64,000 bases of DNA, taken from the NCBI GenBank assembly GCA_902168185.1, contig CABHOV010000036.1:62001-126000 (forward strand). The letters are read 5' to 3'. Made by a program: the position numbers and the translations under genes. Below are positions 35,376 to 45,343 of the stretch, piece by piece. The stretch is from an uncultured Bacteroides sp. Lineage in GTDB: Bacteria; Bacteroidota; Bacteroidia; Cytophagales; Cyclobacteriaceae. The notes under the pieces are model-generated. The model searched no databases and had not been told where the DNA came from. It worked only from the letters and a program-made list of their open reading frames with translations. How positions within the stretch are numbered: the first letter of the stretch is position 1; each line of letters starts with the position of its first letter.

Positions 35376-38300
35376 ATGTTAGACAGAATCATCCGGTATT
35401 CTATAGACAATAAGCTGGTGATCGGGCTCTTTATAATAGCGTTGATTATAGGAGGAGCCTATTCAATTTCAAGGCTGCCTATAGATGCCGTTCCGGATAT
35501 AACCAATAACCAGGTGCAGATCATAACCACAGCGCCATCGCAATCGGCACTGGACATTGAACGGCTCGTTACATTTCCGGTAGAGCAAACCATGGCTACT
35601 ATACCGGGTATACATGAGATCAGAAGTTTCTCCCGCTTCGGACTTTCAGTCGTTACGATTGTATTTAAAGAACATATCGATATATACTGGGCACGGCAAC
35701 AGGTAAATGAGCGGTTGGTTGTTGCAACCAGTCAGATCCCTCCGGGTATAGGAAAGCCAGAGCTTGCCCCTGTAACAACAGGCCTTGGTGAAATTTTTCA
35801 GTATATAATACGTCCTAAAAAAGGTTTCGAAGATAAATATACAGCAATGGAACTTCGCAGCATACAGGATTGGATTGTACGGAGACAATTGCTGGGTACG
35901 GAAGGTGTGGCAGATGTTGCGAGCTTTGGTGGATATTTAAAGCAGTATGAAATTGCTATAGATCCCGATAAACTCCGGAGCTATAACCTTGGTCTCGAAG
36001 AGATATTTACGGCACTAAAGCAGAATAATCAAAATACCGGAGGCGCCTACATAGATAAAAAACCGAATGCATACTTTATCAGAAGCGAAGGGCTCATCAC
36101 CACAGAGGAAGATATAGGGAAGATTGTTATTAAAAATACAGCTACCGGAATGCCGGTGTTGATCCGCGATGTAGCGAGCATTCAGTTTGGACATGCGAAT
36201 CGCTTTGGCGCCATGACCTATAATAATGAAGGCGAAGTAGTGGGCGCTATCGTGATGATGCTGAAAGGAGAAAATTCCAATGCTGTCGTTAAGCGTGTAA
36301 AGGAACGTATAGCACAAATTGACAAGACACTTCCCGAAGGACTTGAGATTGATGCATTCCTGGACAGAAGTGAACTTGTAGAGAGAACGATTGGAACGGT
36401 AGAAAAAAATCTCATCGAAGGTGCGTTGATTGTAATTGTCGTGCTGGTACTGTTTCTCGGTAATCTGCGTGCTGGTCTTATAGTAGCATCGGTAATTCCC
36501 CTGGCCATGCTCTTTGCTATTTCCATGATGTATATCACTGGTGTATCCGGAAACCTGATGAGTCTGGGTGCTATAGACTTTGGATTGATTGTAGACGGAG
36601 CTGTTATTATTGTTGAAGCCACAATGCATTACCTGGGCTTTCGTACCATAACAAAACGGTTAACGCAGCGTGAGATGGACGAAGAAGTATATACCGCTGC
36701 ATCGCGCATACGAACATCGGCTGCCTTTGGCGAAATTATAATTTTGATAGTATACCTGCCGATCCTGGCACTTGTAGGAGTAGAGGGAAAAATGTTCAAG
36801 CCAATGGCACAAACAGTTGGGTTCGCTATAATAGGAGCCTTTATCCTGTCCATCACCTATATACCCATGATGTCTGCACTCTTTCTGAGCAAGAGCCCGA
36901 AACGTGAAAGAAATCTATCAGACAAGATGATGGATTTCTTCCATCGCATCTATACACCTTCACTTCGAAGTTCGCTACAGCACAAATTTATAGTGGTTGC
37001 TACAGCGGTGATACTCTTCACGGTAAGCCTCTTCTTATTTGCAAATATGGGCGGAGAATTTTTGCCAACACTGGATGAAGGAGATTTTGCTATTGAGACA
37101 CGCGTTCTCACTGGAAGTAGTTTGTCCTATACGGTTGAGTCAGCACAAAAAGGATCTGCTGTTCTGCTACAGGAATTTCCTGATGAAGTAGAGGAAGTCG
37201 TTGCCAAAATAGGATCATCAGAAATTCCAACAGATCCAATGCCAATTGAAGCTTGCGATCTGATGGTGATTCTGAAACCTAAAGAAGATTGGACCAAGGC
37301 ACATACCCGTGATGAGTTGGCTGAGAAAATGAGTGAAGCACTTGAAGTTGTTCCGGGTGTATCGTTTGGATTTCAACAACCTATACAAATGCGTTTTAAT
37401 GAATTGATGACTGGCGTTCGGCAAGATATAGCGGTTAAAATATTTGGTGAAGACCTTGAGACACTCACCGACCTCTCAAAGCAAGTAGCAAGCGTAGTGA
37501 AAAATGTAGAGGGCGCTCGTGATCTATATATGGAAGAGGTAACAGGCCTGCCACAGATCGTAGTGAAGATAAACCGCGATGAGATTGCTAAGTATGGTGT
37601 AAGTATAGCGACCGTTAACCAGGCGATCAACACGGCCTTTGCAGGACAATCAGCGGGATTGGTATATGAAGGTGAAAAACGTTACGACCTTGTGGTGCGT
37701 CTCAATACACAACATCGTCAGCAAATTGCTGACGTTCAGAATCTGTTCATTACCACTAGCGATGGAAATCAGGTACCCTTGACTCAATTGGCAGACGTAG
37801 AGTTTAAAATTGGTCCGAATCAAATTCAGCGCGAGGATGCCAAGCGAAGAATTATAGTCGGTTTCAATGTGCGTGGGAGAGATATTGCAGGTGTTGTAAA
37901 AGAGATACAACAAAAAATAGAGCAACAGGTAAAGTTTCCACCCGGCTATTACCCTATATATGGCGGCCAGTTCGAAAATCTTCAGGCGGCACAAGACCGG
38001 TTGTCGATAGCAGTTCCTGCAGCGCTTGCACTTATTTTTCTGCTGCTGTTCTTTACTTTTCATTCTGTAAAACAATCGCTCCTCATTTTTACAGCTATAC
38101 CCATGGCTGCCATCGGTGGTGTACTGGCCTTACTGATGAGGGGAATGCCCTTCAGTATATCTGCAGGGGTAGGCTTCATTGCGTTGTTCGGTGTTGCTGT
38201 ACTCAATGGTATCGTATTGATCGCAGAGTTTAACAGGCTTAAAAAGGAAGGGCTCACAGATCTGGAGCAAATCATTATGAAAGGAACTGCAGTTCGTTTA

Positions 38301-38519
38301 CGCCCGGTGCTCATGACGGCCGCAGTAGCTTCACTGGGTTTCTTGCCGATGGCGCTGACAACCAGTGCAGGAGCAGAGGTGCAGAAACCCCTGGCAACGG
38401 TGGTGATCGGTGGTTTGATAAGCTCGACCATCCTTACACTCATCGTACTGCCATGCCTGTATATATACTTTGAAAATATTCACTGGAAAAAAGATAAAAA
38501 CAATGAAACTGAAATATAG
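35376..38519 (+). CDS. czcA: Heavy-metal efflux RND transporter, CzcA-type
   Basis: This 1047-residue inner-membrane pump exports divalent metals by proton antiport as the trimeric core of a tripartite system. It has the usual 12 helices and two large periplasmic loops. The TM4 motif GAIDFGLIVDGAVIIVEA (near 407-424) has the two aspartates and the glutamate of the HME1 (Co/Zn/Cd) type, not the CusA copper type. The first helix KLVIGLFIIALIIGGAYS is followed by LPIDAVPDITNNQVQI, typical of CzcA. The TolC-like gene begins inside its last codons (17-bp overlap), which shows translational coupling. Confidence 0.95.
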   Translation: MLDRIIRYSIDNKLVIGLFIIALIIGGAYSISRLPIDAVPDITNNQVQIITTAPSQSALDIERLVTFPVEQTMATIPGIHEIRSFSRFGLSVVTIVFKEHIDIYWARQQVNERLVVATSQIPPGIGKPELAPVTTGLGEIFQYIIRPKKGFEDKYTAMELRSIQDWIVRRQLLGTEGVADVASFGGYLKQYEIAIDPDKLRSYNLGLEEIFTALKQNNQNTGGAYIDKKPNAYFIRSEGLITTEEDIGKIVIKNTATGMPVLIRDVASIQFGHANRFGAMTYNNEGEVVGAIVMMLKGENSNAVVKRVKERIAQIDKTLPEGLEIDAFLDRSELVERTIGTVEKNLIEGALIVIVVLVLFLGNLRAGLIVASVIPLAMLFAISMMYITGVSGNLMSLGAIDFGLIVDGAVIIVEATMHYLGFRTITKRLTQREMDEEVYTAASRIRTSAAFGEIIILIVYLPILALVGVEGKMFKPMAQTVGFAIIGAFILSITYIPMMSALFLSKSPKRERNLSDKMMDFFHRIYTPSLRSSLQHKFIVVATAVILFTVSLFLFANMGGEFLPTLDEGDFAIETRVLTGSSLSYTVESAQKGSAVLLQEFPDEVEEVVAKIGSSEIPTDPMPIEACDLMVILKPKEDWTKAHTRDELAEKMSEALEVVPGVSFGFQQPIQMRFNELMTGVRQDIAVKIFGEDLETLTDLSKQVASVVKNVEGARDLYMEEVTGLPQIVVKINRDEIAKYGVSIATVNQAINTAFAGQSAGLVYEGEKRYDLVVRLNTQHRQQIADVQNLFITTSDGNQVPLTQLADVEFKIGPNQIQREDAKRRIIVGFNVRGRDIAGVVKEIQQKIEQQVKFPPGYYPIYGGQFENLQAAQDRLSIAVPAALALIFLLLFFTFHSVKQSLLIFTAIPMAAIGGVLALLMRGMPFSISAGVGFIALFGVAVLNGIVLIAEFNRLKKEGLTDLEQIIMKGTAVRLRPVLMTAAVASLGFLPMALTTSAGAEVQKPLATVVIGGLISSTILTLIVLPCLYIYFENIHWKKDKNNETEI

Positions 38520-39786
38520 GATCATAGATATATATCGGAGAATGATAGGATGCACGCGATCAGCACTTATTGGAATCATGGTTTGTTCCGGTGGGTTTGC
38601 TATAGCACAGCAAAATACGGTTACACTGGAAGAGGCGATTCAGCAAACGCTTCGGGGAAATAAAAATATAGAAGCAGCTTCACTGGATATTGAATATCAG
38701 CGTCAGATCAAGCGTACGGCAACGGACGTTGGTAAAACAAACGTGATGTATATGCAGGGGCAATACAACAGCTACGTGAAGACTGATAATAACATTACGA
38801 TCTCGCAGAGTATACCATTCCCTACCGTATTTACCTCCCAGAATGCTTTGGATAAATCGCTTGTGAAGGGCGCTGAATTTCGAAAAGCTGTTACTGAAAA
38901 CGAGTTGGTGTATCAGGTAAAGCAAGTATACCATCGCCTCTTATACCTGATGGCACGTGAGGCATTGCTTGAACAGCAAGACAGCATCTATACTAATTTT
39001 GTAAAGGCGACCGACCTTCGTTATCGTACCGGTGAAACCCGTATGCTGGAAAAGACGACAGCGGAAACGCAGCGCAATGAAGTGCTCAATCAGCTTGCAC
39101 AGAACCAGGCCGACATCCGGATTTATCAGCAGCAGTTGGCAGTACTCATGAACCGTAGCCATCCCGTTGCGATAGCATCTGCGGAGTTGTCAGAGCGAAA
39201 GCTCGGCTTGCCATTGGACAGTGTTTCGATTAGTCAAAATCCAAACATGGCTTATCTTAAGCAATTGAAAGAGATCGCTGCCAATGAGAAGAAAGTGGCG
39301 AGTAAAAAAGTGCTTCCGGACCTGAGCATCGGCTACTTCAACCAGACACTGATCGGGACACCTGTAAATGCAAGTGGCGAGCTCGCTACTAAAAGCGATC
39401 GCTTCCAGGGTTTCCAGGTTGGCCTTGCTATACCGTTGTGGTTCGGCCCTCAATCTGCGAAAGTAAAAGCTGCCGCTATACATCGACAAAAAGCGCAAAC
39501 GCAGTTTGAACTAAGTCAAACTGCCATGCAGGCACAATGGCAACAAGGCGCTCAGGAGTATATCAAAAACAAAAGCAGTGTAAATTTTTACCAGAGCGCA
39601 GCATTGGCGAATGCAGCCTTGATATTAAAGCAATCGGATATTGCTTTCAGGAATGGTGAGATAGACTATACGGAGTATTGGCTGGCGGTGCGAAATGCCA
39701 TGCAGATCCGTGAAAATTACCTCAACAGTTTGAACAGCCTGAACCAATCCGTTATACACCTGGAATTTCTGGCAGGTATTCAATAA
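38503..39786 (+). CDS. czcC: TolC family outer-membrane efflux protein, CzcC-like
   Basis: Started at ATG 38503 the protein has 427 residues; the ATG at 38542 is an alternative. A signal peptide ends near GGFAIAQQ. The mature part shows two long coiled-coil repeats with the outer-membrane-factor pattern: VTLEEAIQQTLRGNKNIEA at the start, YRTGETRMLEKTTAET near 176, VGLAIPLWFG near 310, and FRNGEIDYTEYWLAVRNA near the end. It forms the outer-membrane channel for the CzcA pump. The gene overlaps czcA by 17 bp and precedes the adaptor by about 70 bp, giving the order A-C-B. Confidence 0.92.
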   Translation: MKLKYRIIDIYRRMIGCTRSALIGIMVCSGGFAIAQQNTVTLEEAIQQTLRGNKNIEAASLDIEYQRQIKRTATDVGKTNVMYMQGQYNSYVKTDNNITISQSIPFPTVFTSQNALDKSLVKGAEFRKAVTENELVYQVKQVYHRLLYLMAREALLEQQDSIYTNFVKATDLRYRTGETRMLEKTTAETQRNEVLNQLAQNQADIRIYQQQLAVLMNRSHPVAIASAELSERKLGLPLDSVSISQNPNMAYLKQLKEIAANEKKVASKKVLPDLSIGYFNQTLIGTPVNASGELATKSDRFQGFQVGLAIPLWFGPQSAKVKAAAIHRQKAQTQFELSQTAMQAQWQQGAQEYIKNKSSVNFYQSAALANAALILKQSDIAFRNGEIDYTEYWLAVRNAMQIRENYLNSLNSLNQSVIHLEFLAGIQ

Positions 39787-39858
39787 AACAAAATACACCG
39801 ATTAGTCATAATGAATATCGTCAAGTATAAAATAGGACATCATTCAAATAGAATCACA

Positions 39859-41064
39859 ATGAGACTTTTAAAATATATAGTATTAACCATTACAGTAGCG
39901 CTGCTATATTCATGCGGAAGCAAGGAGCAACCTGAAGCAACCGAAGCACATCATGAAGAAGAAGAGAATGCGGCAACATTAACCGAAGCACAGATTAAAA
40001 CCGCAGGCATCACGCTCGGTAAAATTGAACGCAGACAGATTAGTGGAACGATCAAGGCCAACGGTATACTGGATGTACCTCCCCAGCAACTTGTGAGTGT
40101 GTCCGTTCCGTTGGGTGGTTTTTTAAAAAGCACCACGTTATTGCAAGGATCACGTGTGAGTAAAGGTCAGTTGATTGCTGTGATCGAAAATGCGGACTAT
40201 ATACAACTTCAGCAAGACTATCTGGAGGCCGTCAATCAGTTCGAGTTTTCGAAAGCAGATTATGAGCGCCAGCAGGAATTGGCGAAGGAAAATGTAAATG
40301 CACAGAAAACACTGCAGCAGGCGAAATCAAATTATCAGAGCTGGCTCGCCAAAAAGAATGGATTGTTAGCGAAGCTGAAGCTGATCAATATAAATCTGTC
40401 GGAATTAGAGAAAGGTAATATTACCAGTACGGGAAATGTATATGCGCAAATCAGTGGCTACGTCACGCAAGTGAATGTAAACATTGGAAAGTTTGTAAGT
40501 CCTTCAGATATACTCTTTGAGATTGTTGACACTGAACATTTGCATGCAGAGCTGACCGTTTTTGAAAAGGATGTTTTGAAATTAAGGATTGGACAACGGG
40601 TGAGATTTACGCTTGCAAACGAAACACAAGAGCGCATGGCAACGGTATATCTGATCGGCAGAGAGATCGGTCAGGATCGGAGTGTTCGCATCCATTGTCA
40701 TATTGATAAGGAAGACAAAGAATTGCTTCCGGGAATGTATCTCAAAGCGAATGTTGAAACCGGAGGTGCACTGGTACCTGCGTTGCCGGATGAGGCGATC
40801 ATTGATTTCCAAGGTAAAAAGTATATATTCATTCCGGTAGCGGATGAAGTACATACAGAAAAAGAAGGCAATGAAGCGAAACACGAAACAGAGGAAGGTC
40901 AGCATTTTGCCATGGTTGAAATTCAGATTGGCAACAGTGAATTAGGGTATACGGAAGTAACGGTACCAGATACGCTAAACGAACAAAGCGAAGTGGTTGT
41001 AACAGGTGCCTATTCCATTTTGTCAAAGATTAAGAATAGCGAGGAAGAAGGACATGCGCATTAA
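39859..41064 (+). CDS. czcB: RND efflux periplasmic adaptor, CzcB-like lipoprotein
   Basis: Started at ATG 39859 the protein has 401 residues, with lipoprotein signal MRLLKYIVLTITVALLYSCGS, the cysteine being near residue 19. An in-frame ATG at 39811 would put 16 residues in front of it. The hairpin, lipoyl and beta-barrel domains of membrane-fusion proteins are visible, for example VSVPLGGFLKS, a long helical hairpin (ADYIQLQQDYLEAVNQFEF onward), and LPDEAIIDFQGKKYIFI. Histidine- and glutamate-rich stretches lie after the lipobox (EAHHEEEE), near residue 340 and at the C-terminus (EEEGHAH). They probably bind metal. It completes the Czc-type operon. Confidence 0.93.
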   Translation: MRLLKYIVLTITVALLYSCGSKEQPEATEAHHEEEENAATLTEAQIKTAGITLGKIERRQISGTIKANGILDVPPQQLVSVSVPLGGFLKSTTLLQGSRVSKGQLIAVIENADYIQLQQDYLEAVNQFEFSKADYERQQELAKENVNAQKTLQQAKSNYQSWLAKKNGLLAKLKLININLSELEKGNITSTGNVYAQISGYVTQVNVNIGKFVSPSDILFEIVDTEHLHAELTVFEKDVLKLRIGQRVRFTLANETQERMATVYLIGREIGQDRSVRIHCHIDKEDKELLPGMYLKANVETGGALVPALPDEAIIDFQGKKYIFIPVADEVHTEKEGNEAKHETEEGQHFAMVEIQIGNSELGYTEVTVPDTLNEQSEVVVTGAYSILSKIKNSEEEGHAH

Positions 41065-41126
41065 GGTGTTCTTGGAATTCACTGAACGTTTATTTTTAGG
41101 GTCACGATATCATTAAACTATACTAT

Positions 41127-41540
41127 ATGTGGATATGCCCGGCCTGCCAGCAGGAATTTGTTAATACCAATCAGGTACATTCTTGTGGAGATAAAGTGCT
41201 TGCTGATTTTCTTAACAACAAATCCGAGTATACCGTCACATTGTTTTGGGAATTTATACGGAGCTACCAGCAGATAGACGATGTAACGATTCATCCAACA
41301 AAGTCAATGATTGCATTGGCTGCTAAAACAAGGATCGCCTATATCACTCGACTCGGTCGTGACTTTGTCGATATAGTATTTCCTTTTCAGGAGCCGCATC
41401 ATGAGAATATGTGTTTCCAGAAGATAGCACAGGTACCGGGCACATCTCAGTATAACCATCACCTGCGCATAACCTGTACAGATGATATTAACGCTGAAGT
41501 AAAGAAGTTTATGAAACTGGCCTATACATCGGGAAAATGA
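41127..41540 (+). CDS. DUF5655 domain protein
   Basis: The 137-residue protein opens with CPACQQEFVNTNQVHSC, a short Cys/His cluster that may bind zinc. The DUF5655 core follows, with TIHPTKSMIALAAKTRIAYI near 53-72. The function of this family is not known to me. The gene stops 24 bp from the end of the convergent ligD gene and may be read through from the efflux operon, although 62 bp separate it from czcB. Confidence 0.8.
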   Translation: MWICPACQQEFVNTNQVHSCGDKVLADFLNNKSEYTVTLFWEFIRSYQQIDDVTIHPTKSMIALAAKTRIAYITRLGRDFVDIVFPFQEPHHENMCFQKIAQVPGTSQYNHHLRITCTDDINAEVKKFMKLAYTSGK

Positions 41541-41564
41541 TTAGATTTTAGTATAGGGATATAA

Positions 41565-44237
41565 CTATTTACCCGAAGCGGTGATTTTTTTAAGATCAAT
41601 GCCTTTTCCAATAACAGGCTTAAAAATATCACCGACTTCTTTTAACCTGTCGATCGCGTTGAAAATGGTAAAGTCAGTCATCTTTAAGCCCTTCTTTACT
41701 TCATCCCAATGTAACGGCATGGAAACGGTAGCACCTTTTTTCGGACGAAGCGAATAGGGTGCAGCCAATGTAGCCTTCGGCCGGTTTTGCAAAAAGTCAA
41801 TATACATCTTGCCATTTCGGTTGGAGACGATTCGTTCAATGCTGGTATACTTCGGTATTTCTCGATGCACAAGCATGGCAATAACGCGCGCGAATTCTTT
41901 CGACTGCTCGTATGTATACTTAGCTCCAAGCGGGATATATATATGCAGACCGGTGGAGCCACTGGTTTTGCAATAGGAGGGAACCTCCATGCTATCCAGC
42001 ACTTGTTTTGTTACCTGTGCGGCTTCAACAACCTGGTCGAACGAGTTCTTGTCAGGATCAAGGTCAATGATACACCAGTCAGGATGATCGGGTGATTGAA
42101 CCTTACTGCTCCACGGATTCAATTCAATACAACCCATCGAAGCCATTAACAATATACTCGCTTCATCCTGTACGACAAGAAAATGTTTGTCTACATCTGC
42201 TTCATCACTGCTGTGGTAAAGATAGGTGTCAACCCAATCCGGTACTTTGCCCGTAACATCCTTCTGATAAAAACTTTTACCGTTGATCCCATTGGGAAAG
42301 CGGTTCAGTGATTGCGGACGGTCTTTCAAATAGGGTAATATATAGGGTGCTGCCTGGTAGTAGTAATTGAGCATATCTCGCTTGGAAACACCTTCATCCG
42401 GCCAGTATATTTTGCTCAGGTTATTAAACTTTATACTGTGACCGTTGATTTCGCGTACCTGTGTTTCATCCGTAGGATTCAGTAAGGTCTTGCGCTCTTT
42501 CTTTCCTGCAGCTTTAATAATTTTTTTCTCCGCGAGTACATGCTTCTCCTTTACCACAGGCATCTCAGTTTCAAGTATTACTTCCCTGGCAGCTTTGTCA
42601 ATACGCATACCTTCGAAGGAAGGATGTCGCATAACACCATCGCTTGTGATCTCGCTATAGCTTACCTCACAAACAAGTTTGGGTTTTAGCCATGTGGCTA
42701 CTGCTTCAGGCGGATTGGGCCGGAAGCGTGAGGGTTTATTTACATCCGGTATAATATTGAAAGGCGACTCGGCAATAACGAGCGGTTTAAATTGCTTCAT
42801 CATATCCTGCTGCGTTTTTACATTAAACCCGGTGCCTACTTTGCCGGTATAGATCAGTTCACCTTGCTCATATACTCCTACGAGTAAAGAACTGAAAGCC
42901 TTGTTCGATCCTTTGTTTTGCGTGTAGCCGCCAATGACAACTTCTTGCTGTTTGTTGGCCTTGATCTTCAGCCAATCTGTATTCCGTATCCCTGGAAGAT
43001 ATATACTATCCCTTCGTTTGGCGATAATCCCTTCTATACCCAATTGCCTGGCGAGTGCGAGGAATTCGTTTCCCGTGGTATCGAAATTCTCACTCAGCCG
43101 TATGACGCCTTCGTCCGGTACAATTTGCTTCAGAATTTCTCTTCGCTCGTAAAGCGGGAGAGACATTAACTCCTTGCCATTCAGCCAAAGTATATCAAAG
43201 AGATAATATATCAAATCACCATCCGCTTCACTTCGCCAATTTTGAAGGCCGCTAAAATCTGCATGTCCCTGTTCGTTAAGCACAACGATCTCTCCATCCA
43301 GAATAGCATCTATACCCCAATCTTGAAGTGCTTTATATATAGGGTAAAACTTTTCATTGAATGATTTGTCATTTCGCGACTTCAGTTCAAGTATATTCTC
43401 ATGCTGAAAAGCAATCGCCCTATATCCGTCCCACTTGATTTCATAGATCCAGCCTTCAGCATCGGGTGGTTCTGCTACCAATGTAGCAAGCATCGGACTT
43501 ACGTTTACCGTGAATGCTGACTTCTTCGCTTTATCGAACGCTGAGGAGTTAATTTTTTTTTTACTGCGCGTAGTGGTCTTCGCAGGTGTCTTAAGCTTCT
43601 TTTCAGCAGAAGCTTTCACACTGCTTTTTCGCTTGACCGGTTTTCTGCCGGTCGTATCCATAGTAGCTTTTATTTGCTCGACTGTTTTTTTTGAAAGCAC
43701 GGATTTATCTTTCAGAAGTATATCTTCTTCTGTAGCATATTGATCATTAACCTTCATTAACAACCAGGAGTTTTCTCCACGACCAGTAGCCTTCACCAAG
43801 GCGAAAGTTCCTTTCAGCTTTTTGCCATGAAGAATAAATTTTAGTTTACCAGCATGAAGTTGATGTCGTAAAGCTTTATCATTTTTAATTTTATCAGCAG
43901 CGATATCTTCGGCAGGTTCATACCAGCCCTCATCCCATACGATCACTGCACCTGCACCATAATTACCTTCCGGAATTATACCTTCGAATGTACGATAGTC
44001 ATAGGGATGATCTTCAACCATCATGGCGAGTCGCTTTACTTTAGGATCAAGCGAAGGACCTTTCGGCACAGCCCAGCTTTTCAATACGCCTTCCATCTCC
44101 AATCTGAAATCATAATGTAAATGAGAGGCAGCATGTTTTTGGATAACAAACTTCAAAGAAGCCTTATCGGATTTGCCACCGGCTGGCTCGGGAGTGCTTT
44201 CGAATGAACGCTTCTTTTTGTATTGAACGAGACTCAT
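41565..44237 (-). CDS. ligD: Multifunctional DNA ligase D (NHEJ)
   Basis: LigD repairs double-strand breaks with Ku. I chose ATG 44237 (MSLVQYKKKRSFESTPEP), the usual family start, giving 890 residues; the open frame runs to 44360. Domain order is phosphoesterase, ligase, polymerase. The PE domain (about 20-190) has QKHAASHLHYDFRLEMEG and IPEGNYGAGAVIVWD. A lysine-rich linker (about 195-235) follows. The ATP-dependent ligase (about 245-540) has the adenylation motif EIKWDGYRA. The primase-like polymerase (about 590-875) has DLDPDKNSFDQV and SGSTGLHIYIPLG. All three look complete. No Ku gene is in the window. Confidence 0.96.
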   Translation of the reverse strand: MSLVQYKKKRSFESTPEPAGGKSDKASLKFVIQKHAASHLHYDFRLEMEGVLKSWAVPKGPSLDPKVKRLAMMVEDHPYDYRTFEGIIPEGNYGAGAVIVWDEGWYEPAEDIAADKIKNDKALRHQLHAGKLKFILHGKKLKGTFALVKATGRGENSWLLMKVNDQYATEEDILLKDKSVLSKKTVEQIKATMDTTGRKPVKRKSSVKASAEKKLKTPAKTTTRSKKKINSSAFDKAKKSAFTVNVSPMLATLVAEPPDAEGWIYEIKWDGYRAIAFQHENILELKSRNDKSFNEKFYPIYKALQDWGIDAILDGEIVVLNEQGHADFSGLQNWRSEADGDLIYYLFDILWLNGKELMSLPLYERREILKQIVPDEGVIRLSENFDTTGNEFLALARQLGIEGIIAKRRDSIYLPGIRNTDWLKIKANKQQEVVIGGYTQNKGSNKAFSSLLVGVYEQGELIYTGKVGTGFNVKTQQDMMKQFKPLVIAESPFNIIPDVNKPSRFRPNPPEAVATWLKPKLVCEVSYSEITSDGVMRHPSFEGMRIDKAAREVILETEMPVVKEKHVLAEKKIIKAAGKKERKTLLNPTDETQVREINGHSIKFNNLSKIYWPDEGVSKRDMLNYYYQAAPYILPYLKDRPQSLNRFPNGINGKSFYQKDVTGKVPDWVDTYLYHSSDEADVDKHFLVVQDEASILLMASMGCIELNPWSSKVQSPDHPDWCIIDLDPDKNSFDQVVEAAQVTKQVLDSMEVPSYCKTSGSTGLHIYIPLGAKYTYEQSKEFARVIAMLVHREIPKYTSIERIVSNRNGKMYIDFLQNRPKATLAAPYSLRPKKGATVSMPLHWDEVKKGLKMTDFTIFNAIDRLKEVGDIFKPVIGKGIDLKKITASGK

Positions 44238-44441
44238 CCTGATCGATTTATAGGACAGAGATGTAAAAGTCATGCCATGATAAAAGAGTGAAATATACCT
44301 CACACTCTTCCTATAGTCTCGTATGATGTAATGCACATGCTGATCTGTTAACAAAAGCACCAGGAGATAAGGGAACGATTTTTTTAAACCTATTCGTGAA
44401 CTGCCCTGTAGAATGTGGATTTCAGCTGTAACGTATATACC

Positions 44442-44747
44442 ATGGACACTTCAAGCACCGATCAATTACTCGACACGATTGTACAGGAGATGGCTTTCGC
44501 TGCCAACATCATAGATGGCCTGCACAAGCGCGGATACAATCACAACTTCGAACTTATTGGCAATAAATTAATGTGTGTGGAAAGTCGCCAATGCTTCAGA
44601 CCGCGTGATTTTTGGGTGGACGAAATTTACCAATTCAATCAGGAGAAGGTAGGTTTGAAGGGATACTTTGTGTATGCATTACGCGAACCATCGAATGATA
44701 TGATGGGGATTTTTATTGCACATATAGTACAGGATTTCCAATTATAG
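44442..44747 (+). CDS. Small conserved protein of the type misnamed phosphoribosylpyrophosphate synthetase
   Basis: The 101-residue protein starts at ATG 44442 (MDTSSTDQLLDT). It shows IIDGLHKRGYNHNFELIGNKLMC and RPRDFWVDEIYQFNQ. These recall small Bacteroidota proteins with a KRGY...F.L...C and P.DF..DE.Y.F pattern, which databases often label phosphoribosylpyrophosphate synthetase. It is far too short for that enzyme and lacks its motifs, so the name should not be transferred. No signal peptide. It is divergent from ligD. Confidence 0.75.
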   Translation: MDTSSTDQLLDTIVQEMAFAANIIDGLHKRGYNHNFELIGNKLMCVESRQCFRPRDFWVDEIYQFNQEKVGLKGYFVYALREPSNDMMGIFIAHIVQDFQL

Positions 44748-44916
44748 TCCTATAGTAACAGGACGTGTGTTGACTGTTCATCCTGGATTATCTGTGCGGC
44801 AAGCAACCTATAGATTGCCTAATAGTACGAACTATGTCCATCGCATTCCTCATCTCAAGCCCTGAGCTACTCTGACATGCAGGGCATAATTTTATTGAGA
44901 ATCCGGAAAAAAGATC

Positions 44917-45285
44917 ATGAAACTAACAAGCCTCTTTGTTGCCATGTTTATAGTAGGCATTGCAACAGTTCACGCACAGCAAACAACGGATTCAACGAGT
45001 GTAAACCAGTCAACGATTCAGCAGCCACAGTCTGATGTCCAATCCGGGAATCAATATGCTCCGAAGGATTACCAGGTCATGGAATCGTCTGATGTACCAG
45101 CATCTCTTCGCAGTACATTGCAAGGCTCACGCTACAAAGGATGGGAAGAAGGAAAGGTATATAAGAGCACGAGCAGCAACGGTTATTGGCTTAACATGGG
45201 TACAGGTACTGAGTCTAAGAACTTCTATTTCGATAGAAATGGAAAAGCGACCAGCGCTCCCGGCACTGGACCGTCACCAGAATAA
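44917..45285 (+). CDS. Small exported protein of unknown function
   Basis: The 122-residue protein has a signal peptide (1-20, VGIATVHAQ), a Gln/Ser/Thr-rich linker of about 35 residues, and a short globular part. That part contains ESSDVPASLRSTLQGSRYKGWEEGKVY and GYWLNMGTGTESKNFYFDRNGK, which resembles a PepSY-like or beta-lactamase-inhibitor-like repeat but is too short to assign. It ends in a Pro/Gly/Ser tail. A GC-rich hairpin follows the stop. Confidence 0.7.
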   Translation: MKLTSLFVAMFIVGIATVHAQQTTDSTSVNQSTIQQPQSDVQSGNQYAPKDYQVMESSDVPASLRSTLQGSRYKGWEEGKVYKSTSSNGYWLNMGTGTESKNFYFDRNGKATSAPGTGPSPE

Positions 45286-45300
45286 CGTATCAATATCAAA

Positions 45301-45324
45301 GGCCGGACTCCGTGAGGACCGGCC
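45301..45324 (+). terminator. GC-rich hairpin after the small exported protein gene
   Basis: GGCCGG (45301-45306) pairs with CCGGCC (45319-45324), with additional inner pairing of TCC with GGA. It is 15 bp after the stop; the T-tail is mixed (TCCTATATATA). Confidence 0.6.
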
Positions 45325-45343
45325 TCCTATATATAGGATTTTT

